Origin: Algicoccus sp048820935
Lineage (GTDB): Bacteria > Pseudomonadota > Gammaproteobacteria > Burkholderiales > Burkholderiaceae_B
Assembly (NCBI RefSeq): GCF_048820935.1
Contig: NZ_JBMERD010000001.1
Coordinates: 186,001-250,000 of the forward strand
Reading direction: 5' to 3'
Length of the DNA stretch: 64,000 bases
Each line of letters opens with the position of its first letter. Within the stretch, counting starts at the first letter, position 1. The notes below the pieces were generated by a model. That model saw nothing but the letters and a program-made list of their open reading frames with translations, was not told the origin of the DNA and searched no databases. Both the position numbers and the translations under genes were made by a program. Shown here piece by piece: positions 1 to 9,195 of this stretch.

Positions 1-1419
1 TCGGTTGTACTCTTCGTAAATCTCCGTATAGATTTCATTGGCGTGACTACGTGCATCGAGTGTGGCCACTTCGAGGTCGCGCACACAGAGCTGATCATCT
101 GTGAGTGGCACACTGCGTTCTATACCGCCCAGACGGGTGTACTTCTTGTAATACGGATACATGCCGTTGATGATTTTGGCAACGGGTTGGATGGACTCAC
201 CAGAAGCATCTACCCCTTTGGGCTGAATCCCCTGCATTCCGGCCAGAATCGATTCTGGACGAACCACTTCTTTGGGCGGTGTGATGCCATGGCGCAGCAT
301 TTCACGAATACCGGTGCCGGAGATGACCAAGCGATAGCGCTCATCATGTGGGCAGGTCTCAGTCGTTGCGTGGCAGTTACAACGTGTGCAATAGAACACT
401 TCGTGAAATAGCCGGATATCAATGCCAAGTTCATCGGGTGTGAACTCATCAAAAATCGAATGGCTGGCGTACTTGTCATAGAAGCTGCCAATGCCGGCGT
501 GGTCTCGACCAATTAACGCGTGTGTGCAGCCGTAGTTTTTCATGATCAAAGCATGTAAAACAGCTTCACGGGGTCCCGCAAAAATATACGTGACTCGCAG
601 TGGCGAGAGCATGGCGCGCTCTTTGGGATAGTAAGTTTCCAGCACGTTGCGATAAGCAAGGACACGGTATTCGTGGCGCACGTATTCACGTTTGGCCATC
701 TCCACCAAGGGCTGTAGGAATAAACCGTCGACTTGCTCTAAGGCATTGCGGTGAATGTATTCGTGTCCACGGTGCATGGGGTTGGCACCGGTGATAAACC
801 CAGCCACAGAACGATATTTTCGCTCTTCATAAAACATGTGCCAAGTGTCTTTAGGCTCTTGACGTAGCTTCTCAAATGGACCCCAGTCCACTCGCTTGAG
901 TAAATGCAAGGTGCCACCTAGTGACACATCACCCATACGACGGTAGACGGAATCCACACCGGGGTGATTGCGGTCTGTGGTTCCAAATAGCTTTTGCGAG
1001 CGCTCTCCTTTGTCATAGTCAAACAGATCTTCAATGTCCAGAATGGCGACGGGCTCATTGTCGTAGTCTGTCAAAGCAACCTGATCGCCGACTTTTAACT
1101 GTTTGATGATTTCTTGGTTGCGATTGCCAATCGGCGCAAAGCTCAACGGGACGGGCCAAACCGTGCCATCGGCCAGACGGCCATTGCTCAGAACAGACTT
1201 ATAGTCGTTTTCTTTCATGAACCCAGTGATTGGTGAAAGCACACCGGTTGCGATCATTTCAATGGTAATGACCGCTTCCAGATCCACACGAATGCTGGGC
1301 AATGTGCGTGCGCGCTCAATTTCTCCGCGCACCTTGTCTGCAGGTACGACTTGATTGACGAGTTTTCCACCGTGTGGCTTTTGTGGATAGCGGTCAAAAT
1401 TCAGATTGGTATGTCCCAT
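1..1419 (-). CDS. sat: Sulfate adenylyltransferase (ATP sulfurylase), 3' end cut by the window
   Basis: I translated 473 open codons on the reverse strand from ATG at 1419 to the window edge, so the C-terminus is missing. The enzyme interconverts ATP + sulfate and adenylylsulfate + pyrophosphate in the cytoplasm. The single-chain homo-oligomeric Sat type is recognised by the nucleotide-binding segment TGANPMHRGHEY, by GRDHAG, and by a Cys-rich stretch FYCTRCNCHATTETC that matches the zinc site of this family. It differs from the CysD/CysN assimilatory enzyme. A start is supported by the natural N-terminus MGHTNLNFDRYPQKPHGG. It is divergent from a CoA-transferase across about 300 bp. Direction of use (sulfate activation or APS-dependent ATP formation in sulfur oxidation) cannot be decided here; genes such as aprAB would lie beyond the left edge. 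Confidence 0.93.
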   Translation of the reverse strand, partial: MGHTNLNFDRYPQKPHGGKLVNQVVPADKVRGEIERARTLPSIRVDLEAVITIEMIATGVLSPITGFMKENDYKSVLSNGRLADGTVWPVPLSFAPIGNRNQEIIKQLKVGDQVALTDYDNEPVAILDIEDLFDYDKGERSQKLFGTTDRNHPGVDSVYRRMGDVSLGGTLHLLKRVDWGPFEKLRQEPKDTWHMFYEERKYRSVAGFITGANPMHRGHEYIHRNALEQVDGLFLQPLVEMAKREYVRHEYRVLAYRNVLETYYPKERAMLSPLRVTYIFAGPREAVLHALIMKNYGCTHALIGRDHAGIGSFYDKYASHSIFDEFTPDELGIDIRLFHEVFYCTRCNCHATTETCPHDERYRLVISGTGIREMLRHGITPPKEVVRPESILAGMQGIQPKGVDASGESIQPVAKIINGMYPYYKKYTRLGGIERSVPLTDDQLCVRDLEVATLDARSHANEIYTEIYEEYNR

Positions 1420-1451
1420 TTTGTCTCCATTGGGGTCACGTTAAAACAGTG

Positions 1452-1500
1452 TCTGTCTATCTAGACAGAGGATATTTGTTGATTGTCTTTTTCAGACAAT
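1452..1500. promoter_or_regulatory. Two inverted repeats with TGTCT/AGACA arms upstream of sat
   Basis: TCTGTCT-N4-AGACAGA lies at 1452-1469 and ATTGTCT-N5-AGACAAT at 1482-1500, both within 85 bp of the sat start. Further half-sites, TTGTCTGA at 1574-1581 and TCAGACA at 1652-1658, lie closer to the divergent CoA-transferase. The repeated TGTCTGA/TCAGACA core looks like binding sites for one dimeric regulator acting on both genes. GntR-type operators have comparable arms, but the protein is not identifiable. Confidence 0.5.
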
Positions 1501-1718
1501 ATCATTTATAAGTATTCTTGAGGAACTGCTTTTTGCGATTTCAGTCATTTTATTTTGCCCGTATTAAAGCAATTTGTCTGATTTTTGTCATGTCTTGACT
1601 GTCGCTCGTGTCGCCTATTGCGTCAGCAGGTCGATGTCAGCAGATACACTATCAGACACATCACAATGAATTTGCATCACGAATTCTTAGAATAACGCCA
1701 AAGTAGGAGTAGGCAGAC

Positions 1719-3725
1719 ATGGAGAACCATCCAGTGCGGGAAATGCTGGCATCTTTACAAAACAGTGAACGTGGCAAAGTCGTGTCTGCGCAAGAAGCCG
1801 TGCGTTTGATTCGTGATGGCGACACGATTGCCACAGGTGGTTTTGTGGGGATCGGTTTTGCGGAAGAGCTTGCGATTGCTTTAGAGCAACGCTTCTTAGG
1901 TGAAGATCCCAGTGCCCCGATGGGTGCTGGACATCCTCGCGATCTCACGCTGGTGTATGCCGCAGGTCAAGGTGACGGTCAGTCACGCGGATTGAACCAT
2001 TTTGGTCATCCGGGCCTAGTCAAACGAGTCATTGGCGGTCACTGGGGACTTGTGCCCTCTTTACAAAAACTAGCCATCAATAATGAAATTGAGGCCTATA
2101 ACTTGCCGCAAGGCGTCATCAGTCAGCTATTTCGGGACATCGCAGCCGGTCGTCCAGGACATTTATCCAAAGTCGGATTAGGCACATTTGTCGATCCTGA
2201 GCATGGGGGTGGCAAACTCAATGCCCGCACGACTGAAGATCTGGTGCGTCGCATAGAGATTGATGGTGATGAGCATTTGTTTTTTAAGAGCTTTCCAATT
2301 CACATCGGTATTATCCGCGCGACCACGGCTGATCCCAATGGCAACCTCACCATGGAAAAAGAAGCGCTCACGCTGGAGGCGCTCGCCATTGCCATGGCAG
2401 TACGTAACTCAGGTGGTCTAGTGTTGGCGCAGGTCGAGCGCATTGCTGACTATCATTCACTACATCCCCGTCAGGTCAAAGTTCCAGGCATTCTGGTGGA
2501 TTGTGTGATTAAAGCGCAACCACAAAACCATTGGCAGACGTTTGCCGAACCCTATAGCCCAGCTTTCAGCGCTGAAATTCGCACACCTGGCAGCTCTATT
2601 GAACCCATGCCCATGAGCCCGCGCAAGATCATCGCGCGTCGTGCATCGCTAGAGTTACCAGTCAACGCCGTGGTCAATCTGGGCATTGGTATGCCCGAAG
2701 GCATTGCCAATGTGGCAGCCGAAGAAAAAATCATTGATTTAATCACCCTCACAGCTGAGCCCGGTGTGATTGGTGGGATTCCAGCCGGTGGGTTGAATTT
2801 TGGGGCAGCGGTCAATACACAAGCTGTTATCGATCAACCATATCAGTTCGACTTTTACGATGGCGGTGGACTCGACGTTGCATTTCTAGGGTTAGCGCAG
2901 GCTGATGCCCAAGGCAATCTGAATGTTAGTAAGTTTGGACCTCGTTTGGCGGGTGCGGGTGGTTTTATTAATATCAGTCAAAATTCGCAATCCGTCGTCT
3001 TTTTGGGCACATTTCACGCCAAAGGCGCAGAAGTTGAAATTGAAGATGGAAGAATCCAGATCCGCAAAGAAGGCCAAGGTGTGAAGTTTGTGACTGAAGT
3101 CGAACATCGCACATTCAGTGGTCATCACGCCATGATTCGTGGGCAGCGCGTTTTATATATCACCGAACGTTGTGTATTTGAGCTCACAGACGAAGGGATG
3201 GCGCTGATCGAAGTGGCTCCCGGGATTGATCTTGAGCGTGACATTTTGTCGCAAATGGATTTTAAGCCCGTCATGAAGCAAACACCGAAGACCATGGATG
3301 CACGAATTTTTGATGTACAACCCATGCAGCTACGCCATCAGCTTCTGAGTAAGCCGCTCAAGGATCGGTTTATCTTTGATGATAAGCAAAACATTTTCTT
3401 TATTAACTTTGAAGGTTTGGCGGTTCATACCCCTGAAGACGTCATGGCTATTGATCAGACCGTTCGTTCTATTTTAAAACCGCTCAACCGAACTGTGCCT
3501 GCGATTGTGAACTATGACACTTTCACGATTGCACCTGCGGTTCTGGATGCCTACTCAGAAATGGTCGAAGCGCTCATGCGCGACCACTACACGCACGTCA
3601 CACGGTACACCACGAGTTCCTTCTTGAGGGCAAAGTTGGGCGATGCACTCGAACAGCGTGGGGTGGCACCGTACATTTATGAAAGTAGTCAACAAGCCAG
3701 CCAACATCTTAAAAATAATCCATAA
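1719..3725 (+). CDS. Fused two-subunit acyl-CoA:carboxylate CoA-transferase (YdiF-like)
   Basis: 668 residues. Class I CoA-transferase with the alpha-type domain in residues ~20-280 and the beta-type domain in ~300-520 fused in one chain, as in YdiF and propionate CoA-transferases. The beta part has VNLGIGMPEGIANVA and the catalytic glutamate region TLTAEPGVIGG (Glu near 347), which would form the glutamyl-CoA thioester. About 140 residues follow the transferase core and contain no motif I recognise. ATG at 1719 is preceded by TAGGAG at a normal distance. Substrates cannot be read from sequence; short-chain acyl-CoA and acetate or acetoacetate are usual for the family. It stands alone between sat (divergent) and the ttr-like operon, which has its own promoter. 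Confidence 0.85.
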   Translation: MENHPVREMLASLQNSERGKVVSAQEAVRLIRDGDTIATGGFVGIGFAEELAIALEQRFLGEDPSAPMGAGHPRDLTLVYAAGQGDGQSRGLNHFGHPGLVKRVIGGHWGLVPSLQKLAINNEIEAYNLPQGVISQLFRDIAAGRPGHLSKVGLGTFVDPEHGGGKLNARTTEDLVRRIEIDGDEHLFFKSFPIHIGIIRATTADPNGNLTMEKEALTLEALAIAMAVRNSGGLVLAQVERIADYHSLHPRQVKVPGILVDCVIKAQPQNHWQTFAEPYSPAFSAEIRTPGSSIEPMPMSPRKIIARRASLELPVNAVVNLGIGMPEGIANVAAEEKIIDLITLTAEPGVIGGIPAGGLNFGAAVNTQAVIDQPYQFDFYDGGGLDVAFLGLAQADAQGNLNVSKFGPRLAGAGGFINISQNSQSVVFLGTFHAKGAEVEIEDGRIQIRKEGQGVKFVTEVEHRTFSGHHAMIRGQRVLYITERCVFELTDEGMALIEVAPGIDLERDILSQMDFKPVMKQTPKTMDARIFDVQPMQLRHQLLSKPLKDRFIFDDKQNIFFINFEGLAVHTPEDVMAIDQTVRSILKPLNRTVPAIVNYDTFTIAPAVLDAYSEMVEALMRDHYTHVTRYTTSSFLRAKLGDALEQRGVAPYIYESSQQASQHLKNNP

Positions 3726-3761
3726 CAACACTCACTAAAACGAACATTAACTGACATTTAG

Positions 3762-3802
3762 TTGATGTTCGTCAAACATACCCATTCTGATGGCGTGATA
3801 AT
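3762..3802 (+). promoter_or_regulatory. FNR/Anr-type promoter of the ttrBCA-like operon
   Basis: TTGAT-GTTC-GTCAA at 3762-3775 matches the FNR consensus TTGAT-N4-ATCAA at 9 of 10 positions. A -10 hexamer GATAAT lies at 3797-3802. A start about 7 bases after it, near 3810, puts the dyad centre (3768.5) at -41.5, the class II FNR activator position. This predicts induction under low oxygen. Confidence 0.7.
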
Positions 3803-3862
3803 TTATGAATAAAAACCCTATACTGATTGAGGTTATCGATCGATCAGTTGGAGAGTTTTTAC

Positions 3863-4645
3863 ATGGTCAAGTGTGCGTCACCCACAGATGGGCAGGTGGA
3901 TTCTGGCAAACGCGGCTTTTTACGCAAAATGGCTGCTGTAGGTGCTGGTACCACCGTTATTCCAATTATTCCTGTTGCTGCTGAAGCTTCAACACAACCC
4001 GCTCGCCGTCCAGGCATGCCGGGTGTGCGTTATGGGATGGTTATTGACGTTCGTAAATGCATTGGTTGTCAGGCCTGTACGGTGAGCTGTTCGATTGAGA
4101 ACGCACCACCCATTGGTCAGTTCCGCACAACAGTTTTGCAATACGAGGTTGATTTTGCGGCGGACAACAATCCCGCCATGTTCAGCCTCCCTCGCCTTTG
4201 TAACCATTGCGAAAACCCACCCTGTGTTCCAGTGTGCCCTGTTCAAGCAACCTTCCAGCGTGAAGATGGCATTGTGCTGGTGGACAACGAACGTTGCGTG
4301 GGCTGTGGCTACTGTGTTCAGGCCTGCCCGTACGATGCACGTTTCATCAACCATGAGACGCAGACGGCTGACAAATGCACGTTCTGTGAGCATCGTTTAG
4401 AAGCGGGTCTCTTGCCTGCGTGCGTTGAAACTTGTGTTGGTGGTGCACGTGTCTCTGGCAACCTCCTCGATCCAGACAGTGAAGTCTCTCGTCTGATTGA
4501 ACAAAACCGCGATGACATCAAGGTGCTTAAACCTGATCAAGGTACGGCCCCTCACGTCTTCTACATTGGTTTGCCCGATGAGTTTATCGATGGCATTGAT
4601 GGCCAAGCTAGTGTTCGTTTATTGGCTGAAGAAGACAACTTCTAA
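3863..4645 (+). CDS. ttrB: Tetrathionate reductase-like iron-sulfur subunit B
   Basis: 260 residues from ATG 3863, chosen over an upstream in-frame TTG at 3827 because GGAG at 3850-3853 is well placed and because it gives a Tat signal at the N-terminus. The Tat motif is SGKRGFLRK, with Lys-Arg instead of Arg-Arg; Salmonella TtrB is a known natural case of a KR Tat signal. Four cysteine clusters begin near residues 66 (CIGCQAC), 113 (CNHCENPPC), 145 (CVGCGYC) and 172 (CTFC), giving four [4Fe-4S] centres that would pass electrons from the membrane subunit to the molybdoenzyme on the periplasmic side. First gene of a B-C-A operon. PsrB/PhsB-type proteins are the main alternative, but gene order and the KR signal favour TtrB. 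Confidence 0.8.
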   Translation: MVKCASPTDGQVDSGKRGFLRKMAAVGAGTTVIPIIPVAAEASTQPARRPGMPGVRYGMVIDVRKCIGCQACTVSCSIENAPPIGQFRTTVLQYEVDFAADNNPAMFSLPRLCNHCENPPCVPVCPVQATFQREDGIVLVDNERCVGCGYCVQACPYDARFINHETQTADKCTFCEHRLEAGLLPACVETCVGGARVSGNLLDPDSEVSRLIEQNRDDIKVLKPDQGTAPHVFYIGLPDEFIDGIDGQASVRLLAEEDNF

Positions 4646-4684
4646 GTGTTATCTGGGAACCGAGCCTGATTCTGGAGTAATTTT

Positions 4685-5734
4685 ATGCAAATCATTGAAA
4701 TTCTCACCCCTTCGTATGAAGTGGCGTGGCTGCCGTGGGCGGTTCAGTACTTTTTTCTGATCGGTATTGCCACGACGACCGCGCTCACCGCAAGTTTTGT
4801 AGGGTTTTCTGGGAGCCAAAGCGCCCGCGCATTGATGCCAGCACTGATTGTTGTGCTGGTGGTGAGTGCTGTTGCCGCCCCCGTTTCCTTGTTGGCTGAC
4901 TTACACCAACCTGCGCGCTTCTGGCACTTTTATGCCCATCCGACACCTTGGTCGTGGATGTCATTAGGTGCTTTCTTGTTGCCCGTTTTTGTGGGCTTGT
5001 CGCTGCTGTTTTGTTTTTTGTGGTGGCTAGGTAAAACAGGACTGCAAAAGCTGGTTGGCGTGCTGTTAATTTTGTCGTCAATTTCTATCTTGGTTTACAC
5101 CGGCATGGAAGTGATGGTCATTAAGTCACGTCCTTTGTGGAATACGCCCTTCTTACCTATTAACTTTGCTTTGACCGGTTGGTTAGCCAGCTTGGGTGCC
5201 ACCTTGCTGATTGCACGCTGGATCCCTGGTTATGGCGTGCGTGCATTGCCCGCCACTTTGATCAAGCGTTTACTCGTGGCCTCTGTGTCACTGCTGATCT
5301 TGTGCGCCTTTGTTTGGGTTGTCGCTGGCATGGCGGGTTTTGAGCCATCCTACGATGCCGCCATGTTCTTGTTTGCACAGTTTCCTGTCTGGCGTATTGG
5401 TCTGCTGGGTTCTGTGGTCACAGGTCTCATTGTCATGCTGTTGCTGGTTCGCCAGAATGAACGTGTGATTTGTGGATGGCAAGGTACTTTGCTGGCGCTG
5501 ATTATCTTGGCAGCGGCCTGGATGTTTCGCTGGATTATCTTCATGGCGGTTCAGGGTGTACCGAAATACGGTGCAGGTCTCTACCTCTATTCCATGCCGT
5601 TGGGTAGTGATGGGCTGACTGGCATGCTCGGCATGCTTGGCCTGTGTATTGCACTGATTGCCATTGTGACCGCACTACTCGCTTATTTTCCGGCCAAATC
5701 AACAACTGGCCGCTCACCGTTCGCCCATGGCTAA
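4685..5734 (+). CDS. ttrC: NrfD/TtrC-type membrane quinol-oxidising subunit
   Basis: 349 residues, almost entirely hydrophobic, with about nine predicted membrane helices. It belongs to the NrfD/PsrC family, which anchors periplasmic molybdoenzymes and takes electrons from quinol without heme. The early segment with DLHQPARFWHFYAHPTPWSWMS is the conserved quinone-side region of the family. The start ATG 4685 follows CTGGAGTAATTTT. It lies 39 bp after ttrB and 18 bp before ttrA, so the three genes should form one transcript. Substrate specificity comes from the A subunit, so this gene alone would fit several members of the family. Confidence 0.8.
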   Translation: MQIIEILTPSYEVAWLPWAVQYFFLIGIATTTALTASFVGFSGSQSARALMPALIVVLVVSAVAAPVSLLADLHQPARFWHFYAHPTPWSWMSLGAFLLPVFVGLSLLFCFLWWLGKTGLQKLVGVLLILSSISILVYTGMEVMVIKSRPLWNTPFLPINFALTGWLASLGATLLIARWIPGYGVRALPATLIKRLLVASVSLLILCAFVWVVAGMAGFEPSYDAAMFLFAQFPVWRIGLLGSVVTGLIVMLLLVRQNERVICGWQGTLLALIILAAAWMFRWIIFMAVQGVPKYGAGLYLYSMPLGSDGLTGMLGMLGLCIALIAIVTALLAYFPAKSTTGRSPFAHG

Positions 5735-5752
5735 ATATTTGTAAGGATCACC

Positions 5753-8700
5753 ATGAGTCAGAAACGTACAACGAATGATTTACCTGTGGATACGACACAG
5801 GAGAACGCTCCAGAAAAACCGTCACGCCGCAGCTTGTTTCTGCGCGGCGGGGCTGCAGCCGGTGGACTGGCTGTTTTTGGGGCTGGTTATAAAGACACCT
5901 TAGTTAAAGGTGCTAAAGGACTGGTCGATGGCACCTCAGGCGTGCCCACAGCCAGCGCAACACGCGGCAACTCGCTGCAAACTGAATATCACATCGACCC
6001 AAAAACAGGTGAAATCGAAGTGCCTGGTAACCAGGTTGTGGCAATGTCTAGCTGCTTAGGTTGCTGGACACAGTGTGGTGTGCGCGTACGCGTCAATACC
6101 GATGAGAACAAGATTATGCGCATCGTCGGTAACCCCTATCACCCATTGGCAACCACCAACCCCTTCCCCATGAAAGACCCAGTGCGCACCGTACTGAGTC
6201 GTTTGGGTGCAGAGTCCGGCCTTGAAGGCCGTGCGACGGCCTGTGCACGAGGCAACGCCATGCTCGAGCAGCACTCCAATCCGAATCGTGTGCTTCAACC
6301 ACTCAAACGCGTGGGGCCACGTGGTTCAGGCAAATGGGAAACCATTTCCTTTGAACAGTTGATCGAAGAAGTCTGTGAAGGTGGCGACCTCTTTGGTGAG
6401 GGCCATGTCGATGGTTTGCGTGCCGTGCGTGATACACAAACACCAATCGATCCCAATAACCCAGAATACGGTCCACGCTCGAACCAGCTGCTTGTCACCG
6501 ATTCAGCCAACGAAGGCCGTACAGGTTTAGTGCGACGCTTTACTGGGCCAGCCTTTGGTTCAGTAAACTTCAGTAACCACGGTTCGTACTGTGGTCAGTC
6601 TTTCCGTGTAGGCGCAGGTGCGCTCTATGATGACTTAGTCGGTCAGCCACACGGTAAACCCGACTGGGATAATGCCCTCTTTGGTTTGTTCTTAGGCACG
6701 GCACCTGCGCAATCAGGTAACCCCTTTCAGCGCCAAGGTCGTCAATTGGCCCAAGCGCGTACACGTCAAGAAAACGCTTTCCGCTACGTGGTGGTCTCCC
6801 CAATTCTGCCAACATCTTCGAGCTTTGCCGCAGGTTCCGGTAACCGTTGGGTGCCCGTGAAGTCAGGCACTGACTTATCCTTAGCGCTGGCCATCATCCG
6901 CTGGATCATTGATGAAGAACGCTATAACGAAGAAGCGCTTGCACTGCCTAGCTTAGAAGCGATGCAAGCTGTCAATGCAGCCTCATGGAGTAACGCCAGC
7001 CATTTGGTGATTGCCGATCCAGATCATCCACGGTTTGGTAGTTTCTTGCGCGGTACCGACATGGGCTGGGAAAAAGCTGAAGACAAACCCGATCCCGCCG
7101 TGGTTCTGCTTAAGTCCGGTGAATTGTCACCCAACAATGTGACTGAGCCAGCCCAGGTGATGGTTGAGCAAATGCTGGCTGTCCCCGGATTTGATGGTCA
7201 AGAAGTGCTGGTGCGTTCTTCCTTAGCCATGTTGCGTGACGCCGTACATCAAAAAACACTTGCAGAATATGCCGAGTTGTGTGGCGTGCCAGTGGCTGAA
7301 ATCGAGAACATCGGTCGCGAATTCACCAGTTACGGTACTAAAGCAGCAGCCGATGCACACGGTGGTACGATGAATGGCTCTGGTTTTTATACCGCCTACG
7401 CCATTGTGATGCTCAATGCCTTGATTGGTAACTTAAACGTTAGTGGTGGTTTGATTCTGGATGCAGGTCCTTTTGGACCCTTCGGAAAAGGCCCCAAGTA
7501 CAACTTTGCTGATTTTGAAGGCAAGGTTGCACCCAAAGGTTTGGGGCTGTCACGTCATCGTATGCGCTATGAGAAATCGAGTGAATACAAACGCAAAGTC
7601 GAGAGTGGACAAAACCCCTACCCTGCTAAAGCACCTTGGTATCCTGCACCAGGCGCATTGAGTAGCGAAATGCTGGCTTCCGGCATGGAAGGTTATCCCT
7701 ATCCTGTGAAGATTTGGATTAACTGTGCCAGTAACCCTGTGTACTCCATTGCAGGCTTTAAAAACATGGCGTTAGATCGTTTGCGTGACCCTAAAGTCGT
7801 GCCACTGATCATTGCCGTCAATCCGTTTATTAACGAAACCGGTGCTTATTCCGATTACATCGTGCCCGATACCGTCACCTATGAAAGCTGGGGGATTGGC
7901 GCACCTTGGGCTGACGTCATTGCCAAAGCATCGACGATTCGGACACCCGCTGTGAAACCACGTGTGGAACACACAGCCGATGGTCAACCCATTAATCTGG
8001 AAAGCTTCTTTATTCAGTGTGCGCTGAAACTTGGTTTACCCGGTTTTGGGAAAGGCGTCCTCAAAGACACCAAGGGTGGTGTGCATGACTTGCTGACCGC
8101 AGAAGATTTCTATCTGCGCGGTGCAGCCAATATCGCTTTCTTTGGTGGCAATCCTGTGGATCCCGCCAGTGAGGATGATATGAAGCTCACGGGGATCGAT
8201 CGCTATACCGATCTCATGAAAACCCGCCTGAAAGACGATGAGTATTATCAAGTTGCCATGCTCATGACACGCGGTGGTCGTTTTGATGACGTCGACAAAG
8301 CGTGGGATGGCGATCAACTCAAAGCGCGTTACACCAAACCTATGCAGTTCTGGAACGAAGAACTCAGTGGCATGCGTCACAGTATGACAGGTGAACGTCT
8401 GAATGGTTGCCCAACTTGGTACCCTACTCGCTTGGCAGATGGACAAGCCATGCGTGACCGATTCCCAGAATCAGATTGGCCGTTCCTGATGACGTCTTAC
8501 AAGTCCAACTTGATGAGTTCGATGTCGATTGGTGCATCCCGTCTGCGTCAGGTTCACCCGCACAACCCGATTTCTGTGAACCGTACTGATGCACAGCGGG
8601 CTGGTATCCGAAATGGTGACCGCATCCGTGTGGTCAGTCCAGGCGGACATATTGATGGCGTGGCCATGGTGCGTGATGGTGTGATTGCTGGCACGATTGC

Positions 8701-8926
8701 CGTTGAACATGGCTATGGCCATACTCAGCTCGGTGCGAGTAACGTGACCATTGACAATGAAACCCGTCCTGGTAACCGTGCACTGGCTGCCGGTGTCAAC
8801 ATCAATGACCTCGGATTTGCAGATCCCACGCGTGAAGATGTGCGTAACGTCTGGATTGACTGGGTGTCTGGTGGTGTTGTGCGCCAAGGTTTTCCAGCCC
8901 GTCTGGAGAAAATTGTCGCAGCCTGA
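5753..8926 (+). CDS. ttrA: Tetrathionate reductase-like molybdopterin catalytic subunit A
   Basis: 1057 residues, close to the ~1020 of Salmonella TtrA. A canonical Tat signal SRRSLFLRG has its arginines at 25-26, so the enzyme is periplasmic. Cys101, Cys104, Cys108 and Cys164 (SSCLGCWTQC, then TACARGN) bind the proximal [4Fe-4S] cluster. Cys280 in GSYCGQSFR is the likely molybdenum ligand, as in the TtrA/ArrA branch of the DMSO reductase family. C-terminal residues from ~930 hold the molydopterin-dinucleotide binding fold (NPISVNRTDAQRAGIRNGDRI). The reaction inferred is quinol-dependent reduction of tetrathionate to thiosulfate. No ttrRS sensor pair is adjacent. Arsenate or other sulfur-oxyanion reductases of the same branch cannot be excluded. 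Confidence 0.78.
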   Translation: MSQKRTTNDLPVDTTQENAPEKPSRRSLFLRGGAAAGGLAVFGAGYKDTLVKGAKGLVDGTSGVPTASATRGNSLQTEYHIDPKTGEIEVPGNQVVAMSSCLGCWTQCGVRVRVNTDENKIMRIVGNPYHPLATTNPFPMKDPVRTVLSRLGAESGLEGRATACARGNAMLEQHSNPNRVLQPLKRVGPRGSGKWETISFEQLIEEVCEGGDLFGEGHVDGLRAVRDTQTPIDPNNPEYGPRSNQLLVTDSANEGRTGLVRRFTGPAFGSVNFSNHGSYCGQSFRVGAGALYDDLVGQPHGKPDWDNALFGLFLGTAPAQSGNPFQRQGRQLAQARTRQENAFRYVVVSPILPTSSSFAAGSGNRWVPVKSGTDLSLALAIIRWIIDEERYNEEALALPSLEAMQAVNAASWSNASHLVIADPDHPRFGSFLRGTDMGWEKAEDKPDPAVVLLKSGELSPNNVTEPAQVMVEQMLAVPGFDGQEVLVRSSLAMLRDAVHQKTLAEYAELCGVPVAEIENIGREFTSYGTKAAADAHGGTMNGSGFYTAYAIVMLNALIGNLNVSGGLILDAGPFGPFGKGPKYNFADFEGKVAPKGLGLSRHRMRYEKSSEYKRKVESGQNPYPAKAPWYPAPGALSSEMLASGMEGYPYPVKIWINCASNPVYSIAGFKNMALDRLRDPKVVPLIIAVNPFINETGAYSDYIVPDTVTYESWGIGAPWADVIAKASTIRTPAVKPRVEHTADGQPINLESFFIQCALKLGLPGFGKGVLKDTKGGVHDLLTAEDFYLRGAANIAFFGGNPVDPASEDDMKLTGIDRYTDLMKTRLKDDEYYQVAMLMTRGGRFDDVDKAWDGDQLKARYTKPMQFWNEELSGMRHSMTGERLNGCPTWYPTRLADGQAMRDRFPESDWPFLMTSYKSNLMSSMSIGASRLRQVHPHNPISVNRTDAQRAGIRNGDRIRVVSPGGHIDGVAMVRDGVIAGTIAVEHGYGHTQLGASNVTIDNETRPGNRALAAGVNINDLGFADPTREDVRNVWIDWVSGGVVRQGFPARLEKIVAA

Positions 8927-8954
8927 GTCTTAACCACTTAGAGATCGGCAATTA

Positions 8955-9007
8955 AAAAGCCCGATGATCAAAAACTCAGTCAAATGGGTTTCGGTCATCG
9001 GGCTTTT
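8955..9007 (+). terminator. Intrinsic terminator after ttrA
   Basis: Thirteen-base arms AAAAGCCCGATGA (8955-8967) and TCATCGGGCTTTT (8995-9007) enclose a 27-base loop; the second arm ends in a T-run. It ends the ttrBCA-like operon. Confidence 0.8.
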
Positions 9008-9101
9008 GCTTTGTCGTTCAACTATATGGTTCACACAGAAACTGAGACATCATTTGGTCTGTTCTACGATTTACATTCATTTCGCGATAAAGGACATTAA
9101 A

Positions 9102-9139
9102 TGGCACATTTCACGAATCATGGCACATTTCACGAATCA
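9102..9139. repeat. Two tandem copies of a 19-bp unit
   Basis: The unit TGGCACATTTCACGAATCA occurs at 9102-9120 and again at 9121-9139 without spacing. It lies in the gap between the terminator of the ttr operon and the end of the antiporter gene, and has no coding context. Confidence 0.85.
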
Positions 9140-9195
9140 ATTGCAGACTCATCATCAGCAATAACCTAGCGCTCATTAATCGTCAGCAGTCGTTC

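Noticed and set aside
3827..3862. TTG start for the ttrB-like gene
   Set aside because: It has no ribosome site and would bury the Tat signal 12 residues deeper; ATG 3863 has GGAG at the right distance.
8964..9164. 66-codon forward frame after ttrA
   Set aside because: Starts inside the terminator stem and covers the tandem repeat; no coding character.
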